Shown in pieces: positions 46,957-56,841 of a stretch of DNA of 64,000 bases (its first letter is position 1; every line of letters starts with the position of its first letter). Below the pieces are notes generated by a model. That model was not told the origin of the DNA, did not search any database, and saw only the letters and a program-made list of their open reading frames with translations. The stretch is from an unicellular cyanobacterium SU2 (GTDB lineage Bacteria > Cyanobacteriota > Cyanobacteriia > Cyanobacteriales > Microcystaceae). The stretch spans positions 1-64,000 of the forward strand of contig NEED01000008.1 in NCBI GenBank assembly GCA_002110465.1, in the 5' to 3' direction. A program made the position numbers and the translations under genes.

Positions 46957-49900
46957 TTAAGATTCTGAAGAACTCAAAATTAAATTGGATATGGTTTGCA
47001 ATAATTCCTCATGATTGTAGGGTTTAGAAAAGTAAGCCGAAGCCCCCAAGTTCATTGCTAATTTACGGTGCTTCTCGTTACTACGAGAGGTTAGCATAGC
47101 AATGGGGAGAGACTGGAACTGTGGTTTCCCTTTGACTTCTTCAAGAACGCCATAGCCATCGAGTCGAGGCATTTCAATATCACAGATAACGGCTTGTACA
47201 GAAAGTCCTCCAAAAAGCTTATCCACAGCTTCTCGTCCATCCTTGGCTTGTTCAACTTGATAGCCCGCTTTTTCTAAAGTTAATGTTACGTAGCGACGGA
47301 CATTGATGGAGTCATCGACAACTAAAATAGTGTTCACTGTCTCTTGAGCAACCGTTCCCTTACTATTTTGGTCTGCAGGGATAAGATTAGCCTTATCTTG
47401 AGAGTAAGTCTGTTCTAAACATCCTTGTAGAATTTGCACCGGATCGACTAAAGGAAGAACACGACCGTCTCCTAGAACGATTGAACTAATAAAACCCATC
47501 GGTAAAGGAAGAGGGCTATCAATAGGACGAATGGTAACTTCTTGTTCACCCCAGAAGCGATCAATGTGGATGCCCCCAATGCTGGTTCGGTCTCCGACAA
47601 TTAGGGCAGTAGGTTTGTTAATCACTGGATTGCCAGACATTTCAAAGGGTTTACAGGGGCGATTGAATTTTAGACTCTCTTCGAGGCGAACCAGGGGGAT
47701 AATCTGTTCTTGGAAAGTCAATCGATCTAAATCTTCAACAAATGAATTATCCTGTCCTTGCAAACTCAAGATTTCTCGAACACTGTCCACTGGGACAGCA
47801 AACATAATCCCTGCTCGTTCTAGTAACATAATCCGTAAAATGGATAAGGTGAAGGGAACAGTAAGGCTAAAGGTTGTTCCTCGACCTGCTTGGGTTTCTA
47901 CCCGAATATCTCCCCGAATTTCTTGCAGGTTAGTCCGAACTACATCCATGCCAACGCCTCGCCCAGAGAGTTCTGTTACCTGATCAGTGGTAGTAAATCC
48001 AGGGTGGAAAATATAATCAAGGATTTCTGAGTCGGACATCTGCTTAACCTGTTCATCGTTAATCCCCATTGTTCGTAGGCGATCGCGGATTTTATCAAGG
48101 GGAATGCCTCCTCCATCATCGGCGACGGTAATAATTGTTTGGGTTCCTCGGTTAACAGCGTTTAGAGTAATAGTTCCCTCTGGAGATTTTCCAACCGCCA
48201 TACGAGTAGCAGCATTTTCAATCCCATGATCGAAAGCATTACGGATGAGGTGCATCAGGGGAGCATTTAGGGTTTCTATAATGGCGCGGTCAAGTAAAGT
48301 TGTTGTCCCCTCAATTTTGAGGTTAACTTGTTTGTCAAACTGAAGACTTAAATCCCTAACTAATCGAGGAAAGGGTTTAACCACATCAGCAAAGGGAAGC
48401 ATTTGGGTTCGAGTCACATTTCCCCGTAGCGATCGCGTCGTTTGACTGAGTTCTTGAATCCCTTTGGTCATTTCCTGTAAACCAAGCTCGATATCTGCAT
48501 TAACTTCGAGTAGCTGAACAATGGTTTCCATTTGATCCTGTGAAATCAGGTGAAGATCGCTATAACGATCCATTTCTAGGACATCAAATTCATTTTTGAA
48601 AGTAGAGTAACCTTTTTCTCCCTGCTCTTGATTACCATCTACTTCATAAACCGAATTTACTATTACCTGTTGTCTTTCCCCTAGGGGTATACCTTCAAGA
48701 GAAGCCCGATCATACCATTTCCTTAACTGGGTATTAGATTGTTCTAACTGATTCATCCGTTGACGCATCAGTGTCACAAAGTTTTTCAGTTGTTCTAAGT
48801 TGAGATTGACACTATTACGTTCAAGAATTAACTTCCCAAAAAGGGTAGTGAATTGATGGAGTTGGTCAACTGGAACCCGAACCATTTTTCCTGTTTGCTT
48901 AGGGGTTTGACTAGGGATGGGTGAAGCGTTGGGAACTTTTGTGGTGATCGGTTCGGGAGTGAGTGTTGGGTGATCGTCTAACTGTATCGCCGAGATCTCC
49001 TCAGAAAATGCATTCTGTAACTCGGCGAAGTCTTCACTCTCTAAGGATATGTCTCCTAGCAAATCCAAGTCAGGTTCAAATTCTAGGTCAGAAATTTCGT
49101 TAAAATTGGCATTGGCAAATCCTTTTTCCTCCAAGAGTTCTAAGGCAAGGGAATTATCTAGGTCAGACGGTTCCTCACTTGCCCATTCTAGTTTGCTCAT
49201 ATCGGGATTAGAAGCCCCGTTAGCCATATCTGAGTCAGCAAATTCTTCTAATTGACCAGGCAGTTTGTCCAGGTTTCCCCGCACCACCAACGCATGGGAA
49301 CGCCGCCAAAGGTTCAATGCTTGTTGCGTTAGACTGTCTAAGGTTTCGACTCTAGCGATGGTAACTTGTTGCTCAATTGACTTACACAGTTGGATAAAAG
49401 GCTCTAGATTAGCGATTTGACCAAAAGGAATCAGTTGTTGTGATACTATAATCAACGCTTCGGGTAACTCGGATGGAGTAAGCTGACCTAACTTTTCCTC
49501 GAATTCATCTAGGATCGTTTCTACTCCTTCCTCAAACATGAGCAGTGCGGGATCAGCATCTTCAGTCTGAGTTAATAAGGTATTTTCGTCTTCCTCTTGA
49601 AGCTCTCCTAAGTGTTGTTGCAACTTGGAGAAAATCGGATTGACATGATTACGCAACCAGGAATCTTCAATTTCTATTCCCTGACGATGTAAGTCACTAA
49701 TGTGACGTAAACTATCCACTCCTTGCAGTAGTAAGGTTTCTACGTTCGTGTTGATTTGAGTGCCATGATAACGAACCCACAGAATTTTAAAGAAGTCTTC
49801 TAGACGATGGGCAACACGACTGAGAGGCATAAATCCCATCATTGCTGCTCCACCTTTGACGGAGTGAGCGGATCTAAGTGCGCGATCAAGTTGCTGGCGA

Positions 49901-50004
49901 TCGGCAATCTTAGAGGATAAACCCAGAAGCACCGATTCAATAGTATCGAAGCACTCCTCGATTTCATCGAGAAAATTAATCCTAACTTGTTGTTCTTGAT
50001 CCAT
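46957..50004 (-). CDS. hybrid CheA histidine kinase (PilL/PixL-like)
   Basis: A 1015-residue kinase that phosphorylates the receivers of this operon. Domains in order: HPt (about 1-110, His46 in SAHSVKGGAAMMGF), a long acidic linker, dimerisation region (about 390-540), the HATPase with HLIRNAFDHGIE, DDGGGIP and GRGVGMDVV, a CheW-like domain (about 725-870), and a C-terminal receiver with Asp in VICDIEMPRLDGYG. Such hybrid CheA proteins run type IV pilus phototaxis in cyanobacteria. It follows the MCP gene after 173 bp containing a heptamer repeat. All key motifs are intact. Confidence 0.92.
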   Translation of the reverse strand: MDQEQQVRINFLDEIEECFDTIESVLLGLSSKIADRQQLDRALRSAHSVKGGAAMMGFMPLSRVAHRLEDFFKILWVRYHGTQINTNVETLLLQGVDSLRHISDLHRQGIEIEDSWLRNHVNPIFSKLQQHLGELQEEDENTLLTQTEDADPALLMFEEGVETILDEFEEKLGQLTPSELPEALIIVSQQLIPFGQIANLEPFIQLCKSIEQQVTIARVETLDSLTQQALNLWRRSHALVVRGNLDKLPGQLEEFADSDMANGASNPDMSKLEWASEEPSDLDNSLALELLEEKGFANANFNEISDLEFEPDLDLLGDISLESEDFAELQNAFSEEISAIQLDDHPTLTPEPITTKVPNASPIPSQTPKQTGKMVRVPVDQLHQFTTLFGKLILERNSVNLNLEQLKNFVTLMRQRMNQLEQSNTQLRKWYDRASLEGIPLGERQQVIVNSVYEVDGNQEQGEKGYSTFKNEFDVLEMDRYSDLHLISQDQMETIVQLLEVNADIELGLQEMTKGIQELSQTTRSLRGNVTRTQMLPFADVVKPFPRLVRDLSLQFDKQVNLKIEGTTTLLDRAIIETLNAPLMHLIRNAFDHGIENAATRMAVGKSPEGTITLNAVNRGTQTIITVADDGGGIPLDKIRDRLRTMGINDEQVKQMSDSEILDYIFHPGFTTTDQVTELSGRGVGMDVVRTNLQEIRGDIRVETQAGRGTTFSLTVPFTLSILRIMLLERAGIMFAVPVDSVREILSLQGQDNSFVEDLDRLTFQEQIIPLVRLEESLKFNRPCKPFEMSGNPVINKPTALIVGDRTSIGGIHIDRFWGEQEVTIRPIDSPLPLPMGFISSIVLGDGRVLPLVDPVQILQGCLEQTYSQDKANLIPADQNSKGTVAQETVNTILVVDDSINVRRYVTLTLEKAGYQVEQAKDGREAVDKLFGGLSVQAVICDIEMPRLDGYGVLEEVKGKPQFQSLPIAMLTSRSNEKHRKLAMNLGASAYFSKPYNHEELLQTISNLILSSSES

Positions 50005-50127
50005 CGTTCTTAAAAATATATTAATAAAATTTCGTCAGGGTTCGGGGTTCGGAGGGATGATTATGTCGCACTCAAGTAGGAACCAATCGTTATATAAAAT
50101 GGAAAAAAAATGCTATAAATCTTTTTT

Positions 50128-50155
50128 CTCCCTGCTCCCTGCTCCCTGCTCCCTG
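50128..50155. repeat. heptanucleotide tandem repeat (CTCCCTG)4
   Basis: Four perfect copies of CTCCCTG run from 50128 to 50155, followed by degenerate copies to about 50180. On the other strand this reads GGGAG-CA repeated. Heptameric tandem repeats (STRR) are a known feature of cyanobacterial genomes. It lies between cheA and the MCP gene, in the 173-bp gap 50005-50177. Confidence 0.85.
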
Positions 50156-50177
50156 GTCTCTGCTCCCCCCTCTCCCT

Positions 50178-52580
50178 CTACTCCTCGTTAACTTTAAACT
50201 GCTCTACCGCAGACTCTAGTTGTTTAGCAACTTGAGCGGTTGCTTGCATAGACTGGGCTATTTGCTCAGAGGATGTCAATCGTTGCTCAGATTGTTCAGC
50301 GATTTGTTCCATCAACTGTTTCACAACTTGGGATGTCTCAGTCTGGGAAACCGTAGATTGAGAAATGAGTTTCATCAGTTCGTTAATGCTGCGAGAGCGT
50401 TCTAATACTTTTCCTAGACTTTGTTTGGTGGATTCTACCAAGTGGGTACTTTCAATTACCTGAGAAGTCCCAACTTCCATCGCTTGGGTCACTTCTTGGG
50501 TTTCTGTTTGAATTGCTGCAACAATTTTGGCAATTTCTTTAGTGGCTGTAGCAGATTGTTCTGCTAATGCCCCTACTTGTTCAGCTACAACGGTGAACCC
50601 TTGTCCTTGCTCACCGGCACGACTGGCTTCAACACTGGCGTTAATGGCAAGTAAGTTGGTCTTTAAGGCGATTTCTTCAATCAAAGATACAACCTGAGAA
50701 ATCTTTTGGGAAGATTCTCCTAAACGTTTCATCTGTTTAGCTGTCTCACCAATTGTTGTCCGCAAACTAACAATACTGTTTACCGTTTCACCCATTGCCT
50801 TGGCTCCTGCTTGGGTTTCTTGATAAGCATTATCAGCGAGGGTGGCTGCTTGGTTTGCGTTGGCGGATACTTCCTCGATGGAGTGAGATATTTGTTCAAC
50901 TGAGGCTAGGGTTTTGCGGGTTTCTTCGGTTTCCTGAATTGCTTGTGTGGCCAAGCGTTGAATAGATTTTTCGTTTTCTTCCAAGGAAGAACTAACCTGA
51001 GTGCTGGACTGTTTCACCTGAAAAGCAATATCGCTGAGGCTATCAATGATGGCGTTGAATAAGTCAGCAACCGTACTCATTTCCATAGAGGTCAAACTTG
51101 CCCGAACGGTGAGATCCCCGTCCAAGGCATCTTGTAGTTCATCTAATAGTTGATAAAGTCCTTGTTCGAGACTTTCTTTTTGTTGTCGCTGTTCGTCTGC
51201 AATTGCTTCTTGTGCTTGAATTAAAACCTTTACCTGTTGGACGAGCTTGTTGAAGTTATCCCCTAAGATTACCGTTTCCTCTGTTCCTTCTAATTGAGCT
51301 TGAACGTCAAGATCTCCTGCCGCTACCTGTTGAGCTTTATCGGCTAAGTTGGTTAAGGGTTTAGAAAGGTTTCGCGCTAATAATACAATAACCCCCGTCG
51401 CTAAAAGCCCCAAGATAGAAGCAGTTAAGGCAAAAATAACCATCAGATCAGTTCCTGCTTCAGCAATTTCTGCTTTGTCAATCGACATTACTGCTAGAAA
51501 GCTTGTTTCAGGAATGCTTGTGACTTTAAAGTATTTTCCCTGACTCTCAAAGCTTAGAATTTTTACATCTGTTTGGTCTTCGGATTCTTGTAACTCAACA
51601 TTAGAGATCCCCTTGACTTCTTGCAATCTTGATAGCCCATTTTGAAGATTACCCGTTGATAGAGCCTGAGTAAAAATTTTGGCAGCTTCTGCTACGGATT
51701 CACCACCAATAATGGTTTTAGATTCACTGTTTCTTTGATTTGTTACAGTATCTAATACGCTACCTGCTTTTCCATCAATGATTTGCAATATTTCAGAATC
51801 GGAAAGTTTAACCCCAACCGATTCAGCTAGAATCTTATCTAATGCTTTGGTTGAGACACTTACTTTAGCAACCCCAAAGACTTTACCCGTATTAGGATTT
51901 TGAAGGGAATTTACCGTTTCAACAACCTCTATATTGGTTGATTTATCTAAGGTTGATTCCAATACCTTTTGTCCCTCTGTGCGCCCAATTTGCCACCATT
52001 GTTCATCACTCTGCACAAAGTCAGAGGTAGGAGAACTATAAGCGACATTAAATCCATTATCCTCAGTTACAATAATCTCAGCCAAGTCTTGAATCTTCGC
52101 CGTTGCTTTGAGATAATCATTCAGGGTTTTGTTCCGTTCAAGTAATTTGGTACTGGCAAATTGTTGTTCTACTTGTTCAATATTTTTACTTAGTAATCCT
52201 TGGGATTGAACTTGCTGAGTGCCAGATTCTACTGCCTCAATTACCAATGGATTAGCTGCAAGCTGATAGCTAGTCTTCAAGGTATCTTTAAAAAATTTAT
52301 TGGTTATCTCCCTACTAAGAACAGCCAATTGCTTAACCCGATCTAATCTTTGTTCCTCTGCTCGATTATGGGTGATATTAATCTCGATCGCACTGGCAAC
52401 CACCAGTGGAACTAGGGTTGTGGGTAAAACAGTCATCAATAATCGACGACGCAGGGTTCCCCCCCACTTCGTTCTATCCCTACTATCCTTAGTAGAATTT
52501 ATTAATTGAGAGGTTAAATCCTTATCCTGCTCAGAAGAAACTTCTGGGGCGGAATTTAGGAAATTTTTGTGAGTAGTCAT
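50178..52580 (-). CDS. methyl-accepting chemotaxis protein (PilJ-like)
   Basis: An 800-residue membrane receptor. TM1 is at about 50-68, a large periplasmic sensor (about 70-375) resembles a dCache-type fold ([24 protein letters not shown]), and TM2 at about 377-402 leads into a HAMP domain and a second HAMP-like segment (to about 530). The cytoplasmic signalling domain has the hairpin tip [25 protein letters not shown]. It has no GAF domain, so it resembles PilJ rather than the phytochrome-like PixJ. It sits between cheW and cheA. The ligand is unknown. Confidence 0.9.
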   Translation of the reverse strand: MTTHKNFLNSAPEVSSEQDKDLTSQLINSTKDSRDRTKWGGTLRRRLLMTVLPTTLVPLVVASAIEINITHNRAEEQRLDRVKQLAVLSREITNKFFKDTLKTSYQLAANPLVIEAVESGTQQVQSQGLLSKNIEQVEQQFASTKLLERNKTLNDYLKATAKIQDLAEIIVTEDNGFNVAYSSPTSDFVQSDEQWWQIGRTEGQKVLESTLDKSTNIEVVETVNSLQNPNTGKVFGVAKVSVSTKALDKILAESVGVKLSDSEILQIIDGKAGSVLDTVTNQRNSESKTIIGGESVAEAAKIFTQALSTGNLQNGLSRLQEVKGISNVELQESEDQTDVKILSFESQGKYFKVTSIPETSFLAVMSIDKAEIAEAGTDLMVIFALTASILGLLATGVIVLLARNLSKPLTNLADKAQQVAAGDLDVQAQLEGTEETVILGDNFNKLVQQVKVLIQAQEAIADEQRQQKESLEQGLYQLLDELQDALDGDLTVRASLTSMEMSTVADLFNAIIDSLSDIAFQVKQSSTQVSSSLEENEKSIQRLATQAIQETEETRKTLASVEQISHSIEEVSANANQAATLADNAYQETQAGAKAMGETVNSIVSLRTTIGETAKQMKRLGESSQKISQVVSLIEEIALKTNLLAINASVEASRAGEQGQGFTVVAEQVGALAEQSATATKEIAKIVAAIQTETQEVTQAMEVGTSQVIESTHLVESTKQSLGKVLERSRSINELMKLISQSTVSQTETSQVVKQLMEQIAEQSEQRLTSSEQIAQSMQATAQVAKQLESAVEQFKVNEE

Positions 52581-52604
52581 AATTCTTGTTTGTCGTAGTT
52601 ACGT

Positions 52605-53147
52605 TTAAAAAGCGTGGTTAACAATTTTGGCTAGATCTAAGACGGGTAGGTGCTGTCCTTTCGAGATCACTTCTCCTCCTAGATAAGGAGTCAGACTGGA
52701 GGGGAAATTACCTTGGGGCGATCGCATTTGCTCGGACATCGCCCTAGTAACCCCTTGAATCTGATGAAAAACCATTCCCAATAGTAGTTTTTGCTCCGAG
52801 GTAGATTGTTGGGACATCAACTCGGAGACGCGAAGAACGATCATGTGATACTCTCTTGCAGATGTTGAAGGGGATGATAAACCTAAAAGATCAGCCAAGT
52901 TAAGCACACAAAAAACGCGATCGCGGGAGTTCATCAGACCCAGAACAAATGGCGACATATTTGGAAGGGGTGTTATCTTTTCTCCAGGAACCAACAAAGA
53001 TTCCTGAACATATTCCATCGACAATAATACGCTTACCTCTGGTATTAACTCACACCGAAGATAGGGATCGCCTTGCAACTTAGGTGATTGAAATAGTTCG
53101 GGGAGGAGTTCTTGTAGTCGAGAGCGTGAAGAAGGTGTGATTGACAT
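52605..53147 (-). CDS. CheW-like adaptor (PilI-like)
   Basis: A 180-residue adaptor that links receptor and CheA. The CheW fold covers about 25-175: LLVPGEKITPLPNMSPFVLGLMN, RVFCVLNLADLLGL and GEVISKGQHLPVLDL. The ATG at 53147 follows the cheY stop by four bases, so the longer frame, which overlaps cheY, is rejected. Second gene of the operon. Confidence 0.9.
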   Translation of the reverse strand: MSITPSSRSRLQELLPELFQSPKLQGDPYLRCELIPEVSVLLSMEYVQESLLVPGEKITPLPNMSPFVLGLMNSRDRVFCVLNLADLLGLSSPSTSAREYHMIVLRVSELMSQQSTSEQKLLLGMVFHQIQGVTRAMSEQMRSPQGNFPSSLTPYLGGEVISKGQHLPVLDLAKIVNHAF

Positions 53148-53151
53148 CGAT

Positions 53152-53514
53152 CTATAGCATTGCTGTTTTGATGGCATTGAGGATATCTTCGGAAGTACAA
53201 GGTTTTACAACATAAACCTTGACACCTTGCTTAGTTGCCCACATACGATCAACGTCTCGATCTTTAGCAGTACAGGCAACGACAGGAATATTGGCTGTTT
53301 CTGGATTTTTTTTGAGTTTTCGACAAAGATCCAAACCCCCCATTTCTGGCATCATCCAGTCTGTCACGATGGCATCAGGCTTACTTTTTGCTACTATTTC
53401 TAATGCTTCTTTTCCATCTTTTGCGGTGACGACAGTATAGCCAGCTTCGGTAATATATTGGCTAATGAGATCTAATTCAGATTTCATATCATCGACGACT
53501 AATATTTGGCTCAT
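53152..53514 (-). CDS. CheY-like response regulator (PilH/PixH-like)
   Basis: A 120-residue stand-alone receiver. The acidic pair is Asp8-Asp9 in LVVDDMKSE, the phosphoacceptor is Asp52 in AIVTDWMMPEMGG, and the switch Lys lies in YVVKPC. No output domain. First gene of the operon cheY-cheW-MCP-cheA-PATAN/REC, so its promoter region is 53515-53790. It is expected to steer pilus motors or drain phosphate from CheA. Confidence 0.92.
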   Translation of the reverse strand: MSQILVVDDMKSELDLISQYITEAGYTVVTAKDGKEALEIVAKSKPDAIVTDWMMPEMGGLDLCRKLKKNPETANIPVVACTAKDRDVDRMWATKQGVKVYVVKPCTSEDILNAIKTAML

Positions 53515-53790
53515 TTTTGCTCCTTACAATTAAGTTTGCTAACTTTGTAATGTAGATACTTTTGATTTAAGATTAAGGCTTGTTTAAAAAAACCTTGCTC
53601 TCTTCTTAGAATTTACCCGACGGTATCATGTGATGGCTCAGTACAATTGCTGAATTTCATCACTCAACACTTAATCAAGGGTAGTGATTCCCGTTACAAT
53701 AACACCCCTCTTTTGGGGGAGTTGACTTGCGGATTTCCTTAAATTCCTCTTCTTGCCTTTTGCCTTATCTTTAACTTTAATTGTGTCCAA

Positions 53791-54843
53791 TCAGTTACTT
53801 TTTTGATAAAGCTGCATTACTTCGGTCACAGACAATCGAGAAGTCACATTTAAGGTTAGAGAAGAGATATGTCCTCGGTTAAGGTGATCGGCGGCAGCAC
53901 AACCAATCATTGCTGCATTATCTGTACACAATTTGAGGGGAGGAAAATGAATTTTCAGATTGTGTTGCTTTCCTGCTTTTTGTAATTGTTTTCTCAGTTC
54001 ACTATTTGCCGCAACCCCTCCCCCAACAGCAATAGAATTAAGACCATAATCTAACGCACAGGCAATGGTTTTTTTTCTAAGCGATCGCGCTACGGTTTCC
54101 TGAAAACTTGCTGCTATATCAGCCACAGGAAAAGAGTTTTTATCCTCTTTCTCTAACTTTTGAACTAACCGTAATACTGCTGTTTTTAAGCCACTAAAAC
54201 TAGAATCATAAGGATGATAGCCCCCTGCTGGCAAAGAAACCCGTCCCTCTGGCAAGGGAAACGCCTGGGGATTACCAGTTTTAGCCAAGCGATCAATCAC
54301 AGGACCTCCTGGATAGCCTAAATTTAACAACCGTGCGACTTTATCAAACGCTTCTCCGGCGGCATCATCACGGGTTGCGCCCAATTGTTCATAGACCCCA
54401 CAATCTTCAACCCGAATTAAGCTAGTATGCCCCCCCGATACCAACAAACATAAAAACGGGGGTTCCCAAGTAGATTCACTTAAGTAAGTGGCATAAATAT
54501 GACCTTCAAGGTGATGAACCCCAACAAACGGTTTTTGATGAACAATCGCTAAGGTTTTAGCTGCCGTTGTTCCCACCATTAACGCTCCCACTAAACCTGG
54601 GGCGACTGTAGCCGCTACCCCATCAATATCCTCCCAATTAAGTTGAGATTGGGCTAACGCTTGTTCAATACAAGGATTAATGGTTATTAGGTGTTCACGG
54701 GAGGCCACTTCAGGAACAATTCCGCCATAGGTTTGATGTAGAGGGATTTGTGAAGCCACTACACTACTACAAACGTTACGATTATTTACAATTGCGACGG
54801 CGGTTTCGTCACAACTTGTTTCAATTGCTAATACTGTCGCCAT
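53791..54843 (-). CDS. tsaD: tRNA threonylcarbamoyladenosine synthase subunit TsaD
   Basis: Transferase that adds threonylcarbamoyl to A37 of ANN-decoding tRNAs together with TsaB and TsaE. The 350 residues start VLAIETSCDETAVAIV and carry the metal-binding HxEGH motif at 111-115 (HLEGH), plus PGLVGALMVG, SGGHTSL and GGVAANSELR. It is divergent from psaF; the tsaD/psaF-psaJ neighbourhood is one I recall from other cyanobacteria. Confidence 0.95.
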   Translation of the reverse strand: MATVLAIETSCDETAVAIVNNRNVCSSVVASQIPLHQTYGGIVPEVASREHLITINPCIEQALAQSQLNWEDIDGVAATVAPGLVGALMVGTTAAKTLAIVHQKPFVGVHHLEGHIYATYLSESTWEPPFLCLLVSGGHTSLIRVEDCGVYEQLGATRDDAAGEAFDKVARLLNLGYPGGPVIDRLAKTGNPQAFPLPEGRVSLPAGGYHPYDSSFSGLKTAVLRLVQKLEKEDKNSFPVADIAASFQETVARSLRKKTIACALDYGLNSIAVGGGVAANSELRKQLQKAGKQHNLKIHFPPLKLCTDNAAMIGCAAADHLNRGHISSLTLNVTSRLSVTEVMQLYQKSN

Positions 54844-54993
54844 TCTCTGCTAATTTGATACGAAAGACTACTTTTTATTCTTTTTACTTTACTCGACTAA
54901 CCTGTCAGAGTAAGATGTCTTCGATGTACAACTGATCCTTTCATCTCGTGTACAAAAAACTTAGTCTTTTGTAACAAAAGGAAACATTATCTT

Positions 54994-55491
54994 ATGAAAC
55001 GATTGCTGGCTTTAATTTTAATAGCAACCCTCTGGTTCAATTTTGCGCCTTCTGCTTCAGCAGATGCTTTATCTCACCTGACTCCTTGTAGTGAGTCGGC
55101 GGCTTACCAACAAAAAGCTAAAAATTTCCGCAACACCACCAATGATCCCCAGTCAGGTCAAAAACGCGCTGAGCGTTATGCAGAAGCTCTCTGTGGACCG
55201 GAAGGCTACCCCCGTCTAATTACTGATGGTCGTTGGAGTCACATGGGCGATTTTACCATTCCTGGTATTCTCTTCCTCTATATTGCCGGTTGGATTGGCT
55301 GGGTTGGCCGAGCTTATTTAATTGCCATTCGGGATGAAAAGAATGCTGAAATGAAGGAAATCATTATTGATGTCCCTCTAGCTATCAGTAAAATGCTAAC
55401 AGGTTTCGCTTGGCCTGTCGCTGCTTTTGGCGAGTTAACTTCAGGAAAATTAACTGCGAAAGACAGTGAAATTCCTGTTTCCCCTCGTTAA
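54994..55491 (+). CDS. psaF: photosystem I subunit III (PsaF)
   Basis: Lumen-facing PSI subunit with one membrane span that helps bind the electron donor (plastocyanin or cytochrome c6). The 165 residues have a lumenal signal peptide (about 1-24, ending ASADA), a mature N-terminal domain with HLTPCSES and the second Cys in [10 protein letters not shown], and the hydrophobic segment [26 protein letters not shown] lies ahead of the ATG. It is followed after 53 bp by psaJ in one transcript. Confidence 0.97.
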   Translation: MKRLLALILIATLWFNFAPSASADALSHLTPCSESAAYQQKAKNFRNTTNDPQSGQKRAERYAEALCGPEGYPRLITDGRWSHMGDFTIPGILFLYIAGWIGWVGRAYLIAIRDEKNAEMKEIIIDVPLAISKMLTGFAWPVAAFGELTSGKLTAKDSEIPVSPR

Positions 55492-55544
55492 TTAACGATT
55501 CATTGTACTTGTTGATCCGTACCTAATTGTTAGGAGAACTATTC

Positions 55545-55673
55545 ATGGAAGATTTGACAAAATTCCTTTCTACTGCCCCTGTCTTGATTATGGCATTGTT
55601 GACCTTTACCGCAGGTTTATTGATTGAGTTTAATCGTTTCTATCCCGATCTCTTGTTTCATCCGTTGGGATAA
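55545..55673 (+). CDS. psaJ: photosystem I subunit IX (PsaJ)
   Basis: A 42-residue single-span PSI subunit next to PsaF, too short for many gene callers. It reads [19 protein letters not shown], then a short hydrophobic segment and the end [15 protein letters not shown], matching the PsaJ family closely. AGGAGA lies eight bases before the ATG. PsaJ stabilises PsaF and binds chlorophyll and carotenoid. A strong terminator follows the gene. Confidence 0.96.
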   Translation: MEDLTKFLSTAPVLIMALLTFTAGLLIEFNRFYPDLLFHPLG

Positions 55674-55708
55674 ATCAAGCTTCAGTCATTCACGGTATTA
55701 ATCTATAA

Positions 55709-55747
55709 AGAGACTAGCAACATTAAACTCATGCTAGTCTTTTTTTA
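55709..55747 (+). terminator. intrinsic terminator of psaF-psaJ
   Basis: AGACTAGCA and TGCTAGTCT form a perfect 9-bp stem (55711-55719 with 55732-55740), followed directly by six Ts. A-rich sequence precedes it, so it may also serve the convergent tilS. Confidence 0.92.
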
Positions 55748-55775
55748 GACTAAGGTTTTAGGGCTAAATACCCAA

Positions 55776-56753
55776 CTACAAACTTACTCTATTTTCCTTA
55801 ATAATAATCCAATCTTCTTGAACTTCTGCGATTAGATTACCAGGAAGAGAAGCAATCCGCGATCGCCTGGGAGCAGTAATTAAATTTGTTAAGGATTCTA
55901 TTTGCTCAAAATTAGGATTTTTAGGAATATTTTGTAAGAGAAATTGGCGCATAACTCGCCGTTGTAATGCAAGAGGAATTGATCGTAAAACTAGGCGATT
56001 TAATTGATTTCCATCTTCATTAATTGCCTTTTCTAAAATTTTTTTAGCACAGCTTTCTAAATATTCAGTTTCATCCTTGATTATCTCAGCAGTTTGGGCT
56101 AAAGTTGTTTCAACTTGAGGATTAAAGTTGGTTTTTATATAAGGAATTAATTCTTGTCGAATACGGTTGCGAGCATAGTCTAAATTTTTGTTACCTACAT
56201 CTTCCCAAATGGGTAAATTAAACTGTTGACAAAACTCCAAGGTTTCGGAACGATTAATGGTTAATAAAGGACGAACTAAAGTAATATTATCGGTTAGAAA
56301 ACGTTGCCAAGTTAAGGCACTGAGTCCGTCACTTCCTGCACCGCGAATGAGATTATAAAGTAAGGTTTCAGCGCGATCGCTTTGGGTATGTCCTGTCACA
56401 ATGGTTGTGATGTTATTTTCTTGAGCAATTTCTATTAATGCTTGATATCGCCATTTTCTAGCGGCTGCTTCGGTTTCTTCTAAGTGGAAAGCACTTTTTA
56501 GATAAAAGGAAATTTGCCAATTTTGGGCTATTTGTTGAACGTGATCAGCGATTCCAGTATCATATTTCCACCCATGATCACAATGGGCGATCGCAATTTT
56601 CCACTCCCATTTTGATTGTAAATCAAGTAAAAGTTTAAGTAAACATAAGGAATCTTGTCCCCCCGAAACCGCAATTAGAATAGGCTTTTTTTTCGGTAAT
56701 AGCTGACGTTTTCGTAAGGTAATATGTAATCTAGCATGAAGAGGAGTCCACAT
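55776..56753 (-). CDS. tilS: tRNA(Ile)-lysidine synthase
   Basis: Modifies C34 of tRNA-Ile(CAU) to lysidine, which lets it read AUA. The 325 residues show the PP-loop SGGQDS at 30-35, AHCDHGWK, the TGHTQSDRAETLLYNLIRG segment and NLDYARNRIRQELIP. The C-terminal part (about 215-325) is the shorter cyanobacterial form. Essential in most bacteria. It lies 88 bp downstream of the chelatase subunit gene. Confidence 0.94.
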   Translation of the reverse strand: MWTPLHARLHITLRKRQLLPKKKPILIAVSGGQDSLCLLKLLLDLQSKWEWKIAIAHCDHGWKYDTGIADHVQQIAQNWQISFYLKSAFHLEETEAAARKWRYQALIEIAQENNITTIVTGHTQSDRAETLLYNLIRGAGSDGLSALTWQRFLTDNITLVRPLLTINRSETLEFCQQFNLPIWEDVGNKNLDYARNRIRQELIPYIKTNFNPQVETTLAQTAEIIKDETEYLESCAKKILEKAINEDGNQLNRLVLRSIPLALQRRVMRQFLLQNIPKNPNFEQIESLTNLITAPRRSRIASLPGNLIAEVQEDWIIIKENRVSL

Positions 56754-56841
56754 AATAAAATCGGAGGTTTCAAGTAAAAACTCAAAATCGTTTTATCCTT
56801 ATCAATTCAAATACTATATAACTTAATTCCCAATAAAAAAA

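Noticed and set aside
50128-50180. Possible CRISPR array
   Set aside because: Units are 7 bp without spacers; this is a simple heptamer tandem repeat.
54844-54993. HLR1-type light-response element ahead of psaF
   Set aside because: Only one GTTACAAA half-site is present; the direct repeat with correct spacing that defines HLR1 is missing.
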